Origin: DASRDS01 sp035570055 | GTDB taxonomy: Bacteria > Gemmatimonadota > Gemmatimonadetes > Gemmatimonadales > Gemmatimonadaceae | NCBI GenBank assembly: GCA_035570055.1 | Contig: DATMLM010000006.1 | Coordinates: 31,665 to 95,664, forward strand | DNA: 64,000 bases | Reading direction: 5' to 3' | In this document: in pieces, positions 15,287-22,433 of the stretch | Numbering within the stretch: position 1 is the stretch's first letter | Layout: each line of letters opens with the position of its first letter | Notes under the pieces: model-generated | What the model was told of the DNA's origin: nothing | Databases searched by the model: none | What the model saw: the letters and a program-made list of their open reading frames with translations, nothing else | Made by a program: the position numbers and the translations under genes

Positions 15287-16086
15287 TGCGCCGCCGCCTG
15301 GTCCTTGAGCCACTTGTCGAAGTCGGCTTGCGACATGACCTCGAGGTAGGTCTTCATGTTGTAGTGCCCGAGCCCACACAGCTGCGTGCACACGATCTCG
15401 GTCTTCGCGACCTGCGTCGCCGTGAAATGCAGCGGAATCACGAGACCCGGCACGAAGTCCTGCTGCAGTCTCAGCTCGGGGACGTAGAACGAATGAATGA
15501 CGTCTTTGGCGTGCATCGTCAGCAGGACCGGCCGGTTGACCGGAACGGCGAGCTCCGCGGTGACGATGTCATCTCGCGCGTCGATGTCGTTCGCCGGATC
15601 GAGCCCGAAGAAGTTGCCTCCGCCCTCATCGATCTTGTCCGGATGCGGTGTGCCGAACGTGCCGTCGGGCCCGGGATACCGAAAATAGAACGCGAACTGC
15701 CCGGCCTGCACGTCGACCTTGAGCGCATTCGCTGGGACGGGCGCGAGAAACGTGTTGTACCAGATCTTCGATCCCACCAATGACAAGGTCAGGACCTCGA
15801 CGCCGACGAGCGCCGTCGCCAGGACGACCAACGGCGTGGCGCCGCCTGGAAATCGCCTGATCGGCCGTTCCTTCTTCTCGTCGGAGACACGCCAGACGAA
15901 CACCGCCAGCGTCAGCTGTGAGACCACGAACAGCACGCCCGCGGCGACCATCGTTTCCACCAACTGACTATCGATCGACGGGCCGACTACCGAGATGTCG
16001 GGCGGGAGCCACCACGTACGCGCGACGAAGATGCCCGTCGACACGATCGTGATGACCGCGACCAGGGCTGCGAACAGTTTGGCCAT
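15283..16086 (-). CDS. ctaC: Cytochrome c oxidase subunit II
   Basis: The product has 267 residues from the ATG at 16086. There are N-terminal hydrophobic segments and a periplasmic cupredoxin domain. The CuA site is HAKDVIHSFYVPEL plus CTQLCGLGHYNM, which gives two Cys, a His and a Met. The usual Glu between the cysteines is Gln here. No heme-binding cytochrome c domain follows, so electrons must come from a separate cytochrome, probably one of those encoded upstream in this operon. The start lies 2 bases after the stop of the cupredoxin-like gene. Confidence 0.95.
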   Translation of the reverse strand: MAKLFAALVAVITIVSTGIFVARTWWLPPDISVVGPSIDSQLVETMVAAGVLFVVSQLTLAVFVWRVSDEKKERPIRRFPGGATPLVVLATALVGVEVLTLSLVGSKIWYNTFLAPVPANALKVDVQAGQFAFYFRYPGPDGTFGTPHPDKIDEGGGNFFGLDPANDIDARDDIVTAELAVPVNRPVLLTMHAKDVIHSFYVPELRLQQDFVPGLVIPLHFTATQVAKTEIVCTQLCGLGHYNMKTYLEVMSQADFDKWLKDQAAAQ

Positions 16087-16088
16087 GG

Positions 16089-16802
16089 TCAGTACGGCGT
16101 GGCTTTGAACTGGAAATCGGCTTTGGTTGGTTGGGCCCCCACAGTCACGTCCTGCGTCATCGTGCCGAACTTCTCGTGCCACGCGGTGAGCGTGTACTTC
16201 CCTGGGGGGAGTCCCGTAATCGTGTACGTCCCGTCATTGCCAGAGAGGCCGAAATGGGACGTGGCGAGCACGATGTGATAGCCGTGCATCCAGGGATGGA
16301 CGTTGCACTTGACCGGGATGAAGTCCGGGTTGTCGTACTTGGTGACGATCGGTGGCGAGCCGGGTGGCTGGGACTTGTTCCACTCCGGGTTTTTCGTCGG
16401 CAGCGGATGAATGTTGTGCGAGGTCTGATCGTTGTTGGCGATTTCGAGCGACTGGCCCGCGTGCATCACGACCACGTGCGGGATGTACTGGCAGCCCTTC
16501 TGCTCGAGATGCACGGGCGTCGTCGGAGTCTCCGATCCCTGATCGCCGGCCGACACATATACGACGACGTACTGCAGCGCGTTGTTCGGGCCCGTGACGA
16601 CCGTCTCGGTCTCGATCGGCGTCGCGTGTTGCTTGGCGCAGGAGGGCTCCTTCGCCATGTCGATCGGCTTCATCTTGGGCGGCGTGCCGGTGAACGTGAT
16701 CGTCCCGGTCACTGAGCCCGCGAGCGTGGCGCGTGGCGCCGATGGCGCCCACGCGGTCGTGCCGATAAGCGCTACACCAAGTGCAGCGATCGTCCGTGTC
16801 AT
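16089..16802 (-). CDS. Secreted cupredoxin/carboxypeptidase-regulatory-like protein of the oxidase operon
   Basis: This 237-residue protein has a signal peptide (MTRTIAALGVALIGTTAWA). Its body resembles plastocyanin-like proteins of methylamine-utilisation type: IANNDQTSHNIHPLP holds a His, and VKCNVHPWMHGYHIV gives Cys, His and Met candidates for a copper site. The C-terminal part (GTYTITGLPPGKYTLTAWHE) is a carboxypeptidase-regulatory-like sandwich. It could carry electrons to, or deliver copper to, the CuA subunit encoded just downstream. The ATG overlaps the diheme cytochrome stop by ATGA. Confidence 0.8.
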   Translation of the reverse strand: MTRTIAALGVALIGTTAWAPSAPRATLAGSVTGTITFTGTPPKMKPIDMAKEPSCAKQHATPIETETVVTGPNNALQYVVVYVSAGDQGSETPTTPVHLEQKGCQYIPHVVVMHAGQSLEIANNDQTSHNIHPLPTKNPEWNKSQPPGSPPIVTKYDNPDFIPVKCNVHPWMHGYHIVLATSHFGLSGNDGTYTITGLPPGKYTLTAWHEKFGTMTQDVTVGAQPTKADFQFKATPY

Positions 16803-17605
16803 TGTCCGCCCCCATCGGGTCCGATTGGCTTCAACTGTCCTTGGTGCGTGCTCGCCCATTGCTCCCACACCACCTTCTCGGGCGACTCGGCCTGCTGCAG
16901 CGTCCGCAGGAAATGCACGAGGTGCCAGGCATCGTCGCCATGGAAGTTGTCGGCGAACGACGGCATGGGCGTCCCATCGAGCCCGGTCAAGAAGATCTTG
17001 TAGAGATCCTGGTTCGTCGTCCCGCACTTGAATCGCGAGCTGGCGGCGAAGTTGAACGGCTTGATCGGCTGATCTTTGCTGTCGGTGAGCGTCGATGCCG
17101 ACGGGCCATTGCCGCGCCCCTCGGGGCCGTGGCACTTCCAGCATTCCATTTTCTGGAAGAGCGCGCGCCCGGCGAGAATGTCGTCCGCGGTCACCGGAAT
17201 CTCGGGCGGTACCGTGATCGGCGTTCCCGGCTTCTCCGTCTTCCAGCGCGGCGAGAAGGTCTTGATGTACTCGACGAGCGAATGCAACTGATCGTCGGCG
17301 AGCGGCCGCCACGACGGCATGTTCGAGTTCACGAGCCCGCGCCGAACCGTGTTGTAGAGATCGTCGTCCGTTGGCAGTGTCCCGCTCGGCGTCGATCGAC
17401 ACTTGAACGTCGCCAACGTGAAATCGCGGGGCTTGGGATCGATCCAATCGGCGTTCTCCCCTTGGCCGTCGCCGGCATTGCCGTGACACCCGGCGCAGTA
17501 CCGCCGAAAGTCTTCTCGCGCGCCGCCCATGATCGACGGTTGCGCCTGAGTCGCGCTGGAAGCGGCGACCGCCGAGACGAGCAGACTGATATATACGAGT
17601 CTCAT
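16799..17605 (-). CDS. Periplasmic diheme cytochrome c
   Basis: The product is 268 residues with a signal peptide (MRLVYISLLVSAVAASSATQ). There are two class I cytochrome c domains, with heme motifs CAGCH at residues 37-41 and CWKCH near residue 155. Methionine ligands are probably in the NSNMPSW and GTPMPSF motifs. It probably feeds electrons to the oxidase encoded downstream. It overlaps the next gene by ATGA and starts 9 bases after the heme-porin gene. Confidence 0.9.
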   Translation of the reverse strand: MRLVYISLLVSAVAASSATQAQPSIMGGAREDFRRYCAGCHGNAGDGQGENADWIDPKPRDFTLATFKCRSTPSGTLPTDDDLYNTVRRGLVNSNMPSWRPLADDQLHSLVEYIKTFSPRWKTEKPGTPITVPPEIPVTADDILAGRALFQKMECWKCHGPEGRGNGPSASTLTDSKDQPIKPFNFAASSRFKCGTTNQDLYKIFLTGLDGTPMPSFADNFHGDDAWHLVHFLRTLQQAESPEKVVWEQWASTHQGQLKPIGPDGGGQ

Positions 17606-17614
17606 GTCGGCTCC

Positions 17615-19021
17615 TCAGAAGGCGAAGTCGAAGGCGAACAGCAAGCTGCTGCTCCAGACGCTCGCCGTTGGATTGAGCGGCGGAAGGCCTACGCCATCGC
17701 CGCTGATCGGCACGTTCCCGACGGTTCGGGTGAGCGAGTACTCCGCATGGAACGCGAGTCCCGCGCGGCTGAACATGAACGGCATCCACCGGCCGCCGAA
17801 CGAGTAGGCGTCGATGTCGCCGAGGCTCGTCGGCGTGCCCGGCAGCGCCTGTTGCGACATTCGCACGATCTCGGCCCGCTGCAACAGCACGAACCGCGAG
17901 TTCAAGTATTCGTGCGTCTCCAGAAACTCGGCGTTCCATTGCGGACCGATGGCGCCGGTCGGCAATGCCTGATTGCCCGGCGTGCTCGTGCCCAGGTATG
18001 GATCGTCACGCGCGTGCATGTAGAACGGCATGAACTCGATCGGGCCGGCGTAGAGATCGCCGGCGAGGCCGACACGATAGTACGACTTGTTGTCGACACC
18101 ACTGCCCGCGATCGGCGCGCCGCCCGATGTCCGGTACAGCGACGACTGCTGCCCGAGGTACCAATAGGCGCCGATGCGCTCGACGCCGAGTGCGCCGGCC
18201 TGGAACCCTTGGCTGAACGTGAAGAATGCGTCGTAGCTGTTGCCAGTCGGCGTGCCCGGCGTGCCGTCGTTCGACGACAGAATCGAGGCGCTGTACCGGG
18301 TATAGCTGGTCTTATTGTGGCCCTGGAGCTCCATGCCCAGCTGGTTGTCGCCGATGCCGAATCCGGTGTTGTCGCCGACGGGCACGAAGTGGTAGCTCTG
18401 GTAGACGCCACCGTTGTTGGACAGGAACAGGAACCGCTTCTCGGAGATCAGGTTGTCGAGCTCGAACTTCCCGACTTTGACGTTCAGCCATGGGCTGTTC
18501 GCGAGGTTATCGAACCGGATGAACGCGGACTCGAAGTGGAACGACGCGAACGGGTCGGATGAGAAGAGCAGGACGAACGAGATGTTCTTGTACAGCGTGC
18601 CGGCGGTCCAGAAGTCCATGCCGGAGAGGTCGAACCCGTGCGTGGTGAGGCGGCGGGCGACTTTGACCGACGAGTCGCCGGGTACGGCGTCGACGGTTTG
18701 ATTCGTCGTGCTCTCCTCGTGCCACTGCGGCGTGATGCGTAGCGCGATCGGCAAATAGCTCGCGTCCTTGAAAATCGGCGAGTCGCGATCGTTGCCGAGC
18801 TGGTAGCCGTTGTCGCGGAACGCCTGCCCGAAGGCGTTGAGCTCGGGCCACGCGGTGTGGCACGCCGAACATCGGAGTCCGTACTTGCGGGCGAATGCGG
18901 GGATTGATTTGCTCTTGTGGGCCGTCGCGTTGAGCGAGGCCGTGTACGCGCGGAACGCGGTCGTACCCGTGGCCACATTGGCCGTGAGGATCGCGCCGAG
19001 GATCCCCGTAGTCAAAAGCAT
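17615..19021 (-). CDS. Secreted monoheme protein with beta-barrel-like body, first gene of the oxidase operon
   Basis: The protein has 468 residues and an N-terminal hydrophobic signal. One heme motif, CSACH, lies at residues 51-55, followed by WPELNAFGQAFRDNGYQL, typical of proteins with an N-terminal cytochrome segment and a C-terminal outer-membrane barrel. The remaining 380 residues show alternating aromatic strands and end in SSLLFAFDFAF, an outer-membrane-type terminal Phe. GGAGG lies 7 bases before the ATG. It may be a heme-bearing porin passing electrons or nutrients across the outer membrane; this role is inferred. Confidence 0.7.
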   Translation of the reverse strand: MLLTTGILGAILTANVATGTTAFRAYTASLNATAHKSKSIPAFARKYGLRCSACHTAWPELNAFGQAFRDNGYQLGNDRDSPIFKDASYLPIALRITPQWHEESTTNQTVDAVPGDSSVKVARRLTTHGFDLSGMDFWTAGTLYKNISFVLLFSSDPFASFHFESAFIRFDNLANSPWLNVKVGKFELDNLISEKRFLFLSNNGGVYQSYHFVPVGDNTGFGIGDNQLGMELQGHNKTSYTRYSASILSSNDGTPGTPTGNSYDAFFTFSQGFQAGALGVERIGAYWYLGQQSSLYRTSGGAPIAGSGVDNKSYYRVGLAGDLYAGPIEFMPFYMHARDDPYLGTSTPGNQALPTGAIGPQWNAEFLETHEYLNSRFVLLQRAEIVRMSQQALPGTPTSLGDIDAYSFGGRWMPFMFSRAGLAFHAEYSLTRTVGNVPISGDGVGLPPLNPTASVWSSSLLFAFDFAF

Positions 19022-19382
19022 CCTGATGCCTCCGGGTGCGTGAGAAGCCGGACGGTCAGAGAATCACCTACGCAGGCGGCGGGATGGATAGTCACACTTG
19101 CTACTATTGGCAAGTGCAAATGGACTTAGCCGGTCGAGGTCGCTCGACTGGCCACTTGGCCTTACTGCCGCACAAGTCACCATGCTGTAAGCGCTTATCG
19201 AATGGCGCAGTCAGCGTAGCCCGAAGGGCGCGCGCTCACATATCACATCCATGTATGAGCGCTTCCGGCGTGTTACCACTACTGGCGGCATTGGCTGCGC
19301 GGGTCCGAGTTTTGACCCCGCGCCGCGTGTCATTCACCCCAGATCCCTTGGGTAGGCGCTGCACGCAGCGCAGGATGCACGC
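19022..19382. promoter_or_regulatory. Divergent control region of the oxidase operon with CACTTGC-N8-GCAAGTG palindrome
   Basis: This 361-base stretch holds no convincing gene. It contains a perfect inverted repeat at 19095-19116, CACTTGC-TACTATTG-GCAAGTG, 73 bases upstream of the oxidase operon. A second pair of ACTTG/CAAGT half-sites lies at 19154-19158 and 19173-19177 with wider spacing. The repeat is a candidate operator for the oxidase operon. The small XRE repressor gene at the right edge of the region is the obvious candidate for the protein that binds it. Confidence 0.45.
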
Positions 19383-19589
19383 ATGTCGTATCTCGCCACC
19401 CGGGTCAAGTTGCTCCGCGAAGCGCGGCGCTGGACGCAACAGGAACTCGCCAGTGAAAGCCGCGTTTCCGTGACAACCATTTCCCGCTACGAGAACGGAC
19501 GCGTGGCGATGTTCTCGGCAAAAGTGCTCGATCGACTCTCCGCCGCCCTCGGCGTCGATCCCGGGCTACTTCTCGTGAAGATGAAGTAA
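19383..19589 (+). CDS. Small XRE-family helix-turn-helix regulator
   Basis: The 68-residue protein is almost entirely one HTH_3 domain. The recognition region reads WTQQELASESRVSVTTISRY, followed by ENGRVAMFSAKVLDRLSAAL. It lacks any sensor domain, like C-proteins or SinR-type repressors. AGGA lies upstream of the ATG. The gene faces away from the cytochrome oxidase operon across a region with an inverted repeat, so it may regulate that operon or itself. Confidence 0.85.
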   Translation: MSYLATRVKLLREARRWTQQELASESRVSVTTISRYENGRVAMFSAKVLDRLSAALGVDPGLLLVKMK

Positions 19590-19604
19590 CTCCAAGTTGG
19601 GCCG

Positions 19605-20048
19605 TCAGTTGCCGCTTTCGGCAACCTCCTTGAGCTGGACCCACAGTCCGTCGCCGCCGGCCACGGTATGTTGGTATCTGGTCGCGCCATTACCGACCGT
19701 CGTGAAATCGCCGGTCTTCATGTCGAGCCTGGTCCCCCCGCCTTCGGGTACCAACTCGCACGTCATCGTCAGATAATTCTCGGGCACGTCCGCGAGGCCC
19801 GAGTGCGGATCGATCATCGTGTAGCTCAGCAATCGATTCGGCTCGGCGTCCCGCAATAGTCCCTTGACGTAGATCACCCCGTCCGCCGCACCCTTCCAGT
19901 CGAACCGCCCGCCGATCGACCAGTCGCTGACGATCTCGCAGCCGAACATGTAGCGCCTCGTATACTCGGCGTCGGTCAACACCTTCCAGACTCGTGACGC
20001 CGGCGCGTCGATATGGATCGACGACTCGATGAATCGTGGTATCGTCAT
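19605..20048 (-). CDS. SRPBCC/AHSA1-type ligand-binding protein
   Basis: The 147-residue protein matches the START-like SRPBCC fold: ESSIHIDAPASRVWKVLTDA at the start, GGRFDWKGAADG in the middle and DGLWVQLKEVAESG in the last helix. It binds a hydrophobic ligand in this fold; the ligand is unknown. Its start is only 8 bases from the start of the divergent AraC regulator, so the promoters lie inside each other's coding regions. The pair probably forms a regulator and target unit. Confidence 0.85.
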   Translation of the reverse strand: MTIPRFIESSIHIDAPASRVWKVLTDAEYTRRYMFGCEIVSDWSIGGRFDWKGAADGVIYVKGLLRDAEPNRLLSYTMIDPHSGLADVPENYLTMTCELVPEGGGTRLDMKTGDFTTVGNGATRYQHTVAGGDGLWVQLKEVAESGN

Positions 20049-20056
20049 ATGAGCGT

Positions 20057-20881
20057 ATGATGGCGCCGCAACCCGAGCGCGTATTGGAAAAACGCGACGA
20101 AGTTGGACCGCGCGGAATTCTCTACCCGGAGCGGCGGTCGGAGCTCGGCTCTCTGGTCCGCCTCGGCCCCTCGAGAGACCTGGCGCCCTTTGTCGGGCAC
20201 TATTGGATCATCGCCTGGGACCTACGCGGTCACCCGCCGCAAACCCAGGAGACCCTGCCGCACCCCTCCGTCCACATTGCGCTAGAATTTGGCCGCTCTG
20301 GGATCTATGGCGTGGTCAAAGGGCGATTCACGCGCGTGATCGAGAGCAAGGGGAGAGTCTTTGGCATCAAATTTCGGCCTGGTGGATTCTACCCGTTCTT
20401 GAAGCTTCCGGTCTCGCGACTGACGAATCGTATTCTGCCACTCGGCGATGTGTTCGGCGCCGCGGGCGAGGCGCTTGCACCGAGCGTGCTCGCGAAGCGA
20501 AGCGAGCGAGCCATGGTTGCGGTCGCGGAAGCCTTCCTGAGGCACCAGAACCCTGAGCGCGATGCCGTAGCCGAGCGGGTCGCCGACATTGTCGAACAGA
20601 TCGCCACGGATCGGACGATCACGACGGTTGAGACAGTCGCGGGAAAAAGCGGCCTCACGGTCCGGTCGCTACAACGATTGTTCTCGCGATATGTCGGCGT
20701 CAGTCCGAAATGGGTGATCAATCGCCACCGACTCCACGAGGCAGTCGACCGCCTCACGAAAGGCGAAACGGTCGACTGGACGCAACTCGCATTCGAGCTC
20801 GGCTACTTCGACCAAGCCCACTTCATTAAAGACTTCAAGGCCATTATCGGCCGAACACCGGGCGAGTATCGAAGTCGATAG
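20057..20881 (+). CDS. AraC-family transcriptional regulator
   Basis: From the ATG at 20057 the product is 274 residues. The N-terminal half (HYWIIAWDL, HPSVHIALEFG) resembles the AraC N-terminal domain found with SRPBCC neighbours. The C-terminal AraC DNA-binding domain spans about residues 175-274 and contains GLTVRSLQRLFSRYVGVSPK and FELGYFDQAHFIKDFKA. A GTG at 20036 would extend it by seven residues into the divergent gene. It probably controls the SRPBCC gene. The last 38 bases overlap the convergent phosphodiesterase gene. Confidence 0.88.
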   Translation: MMAPQPERVLEKRDEVGPRGILYPERRSELGSLVRLGPSRDLAPFVGHYWIIAWDLRGHPPQTQETLPHPSVHIALEFGRSGIYGVVKGRFTRVIESKGRVFGIKFRPGGFYPFLKLPVSRLTNRILPLGDVFGAAGEALAPSVLAKRSERAMVAVAEAFLRHQNPERDAVAERVADIVEQIATDRTITTVETVAGKSGLTVRSLQRLFSRYVGVSPKWVINRHRLHEAVDRLTKGETVDWTQLAFELGYFDQAHFIKDFKAIIGRTPGEYRSR

Positions 20882-22433
20882 GCAGCGCCCGCGTCCCTTC
20901 GAGCCGCACGGCCTCCAAGCGATCGCCGTCGAGACCGAGCGCTTCGAGAATGGTCGGCGCGATCTGCTTGGTCTCGACCGGCTCGTCGAACGACTCGCCA
21001 GTGCCACCGCTCCACGACAGGAGAATCGGCACGTTGGTGTCGTCGTGGCTGAAGCCGCCATGCTCGGCGAGCTTCGTTGCCGTCGGCGACGCATAGATCA
21101 CACCCAGGTTCGGCACGACGATGATGTCGGGCGCGCGCGAATCCTTCTCGACCGAGTTGAACCGATCGGCCAGCGGATCGCCGAACAGAATGTCCTGGAT
21201 GCCGATCGTCGAACTATTGGCCTGCAACGCATCGACCGCGCCTTCGACCGTCGCACGCGTGTGCTGATTCAGCCAGATGATGCCGATATCGTCCTCGGTC
21301 GTCGCCGCGACCACACCCGGCTCGGCGGCGTTGATCACGTTCGGGATGATCGCATCATCGACGATCTTGCGCAGAGCCGGGTTGATCGGTGCTTGGCCGT
21401 GCTTGGCCGAGACGACGATTAAAGTCGAGTTGAGAAGGCCGTCTTTATCGAGCGCGGCGACGAACTTGCCAAGCGCACCATCGACCCAGTCGAGCGCACC
21501 GGCGAGACCGGGAGTCGGCGTGCCAGCGGCATCGAGGTAGCCCGCGGTCTTCTCCCCGACGCTCACGGTCTGGAAGTTCATGCCGAAGATGCCGGGCGCG
21601 CCGAACGATCCGGCGCCCGTGTGATCGTGGCCATCGATCTCATTCAGGATCGCCTGCACCTTGATGCTGTCATACTGCTCGCAGTCGGCGACGTTCGTCG
21701 TCGGGACCTGTCCGTTCGGCAGCGGCGCCGCGATCTCGGGATTGAAGTCGTCGTCGATGCCATGACCCGACGGTCCATTCAGGACCTCGTAGCTCAGATC
21801 CTTGTCCGACCACGCCGTGCGGAATCCCGCGGCCTTGGCGACTTCGAAGATCGTGTTGACCTTCAGATGCTGGTGCGGATACACCGGCGAGCAACCGTTC
21901 TTCGGGTCGCGCGGCAGGTTGAGCGGATTGATGCCACCGCCACCATTGAGCTGGTTCGAGTTGATGTCGATGAACTCGCTATAGTCGACCACCGTGCCGA
22001 GCGTGTCGCACGCCACGTCTCCCGGCGGCGCGAGCGCGTGATCGTACGAGACTTCGTAGATGATACCCGTGGTCTTCGGCGAACCGCCCGTCGTGATCGC
22101 CAGGATACCGGGCCATGAATCTGACGGTCTGGAAGTGGCACCACCGAAGAACGTCACGCCGTGCTGGCTGAGTTTGGCCAGCGTCGACTTCGGGTGCGTC
22201 GCGACGTACCGGCACAAGTCGACCGCGTGGAAGCCATCGACGCTAATGAGCAGCACGTGCTTGATGCGATTCGATGCGTGCTGACCGACTCGACTGGCGC
22301 TGAGCCCGGTCTGCGCTGTCGTGGGTGTTACGGGATCGCTCGGTCGATCGCAACCGGCAGCGGCATCCCGATCGCGGCCGTGACGTGGCCGCCACGGCCC
22401 CGTATCATTTCCGACATGGATGAATTGGACCAA
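20844..22433 (-). CDS. Alkaline-phosphatase-superfamily phosphodiesterase / nucleotide pyrophosphatase-like
   Basis: The conserved core begins at RIKHVLLISVDGFHAVDL, with a metal aspartate, and continues with GGATSRPSDSWPGILAITT, which holds the nucleophile region. Later motifs are VVSAKHGQAP and LAEHGGFSHDDTNVPILLSW. This is the type I phosphodiesterase group of secreted phosphatases. The N-terminus is unclear: the only canonical start in frame before the core is a TTG at 22433, which overlaps the divergent aldolase start by 18 bases. No good signal peptide follows it, although a lipobox-like AAAGC occurs about 28 residues in. An adjacent frame has a more hydrophobic leader, so a small frame error near 22360 is possible. 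Confidence 0.75.
   Translation of the reverse strand: MVQFIHVGNDTGPWRPRHGRDRDAAAGCDRPSDPVTPTTAQTGLSASRVGQHASNRIKHVLLISVDGFHAVDLCRYVATHPKSTLAKLSQHGVTFFGGATSRPSDSWPGILAITTGGSPKTTGIIYEVSYDHALAPPGDVACDTLGTVVDYSEFIDINSNQLNGGGGINPLNLPRDPKNGCSPVYPHQHLKVNTIFEVAKAAGFRTAWSDKDLSYEVLNGPSGHGIDDDFNPEIAAPLPNGQVPTTNVADCEQYDSIKVQAILNEIDGHDHTGAGSFGAPGIFGMNFQTVSVGEKTAGYLDAAGTPTPGLAGALDWVDGALGKFVAALDKDGLLNSTLIVVSAKHGQAPINPALRKIVDDAIIPNVINAAEPGVVAATTEDDIGIIWLNQHTRATVEGAVDALQANSSTIGIQDILFGDPLADRFNSVEKDSRAPDIIVVPNLGVIYASPTATKLAEHGGFSHDDTNVPILLSWSGGTGESFDEPVETKQIAPTILEALGLDGDRLEAVRLEGTRALPIDFDTRPVFGR

Noticed and set aside
13568..15349. Forward open frame of 593 codons over subunit I
   Set aside because: Subunit I on the other strand has all heme and copper ligands; this frame is Arg/Glu/Asp-rich noise.
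19036..19473. Forward frame of 145 codons upstream of and across the XRE gene
   Set aside because: No domain, Cys/Arg/Ser-rich, covers the inverted repeat and runs out of frame through the XRE gene.
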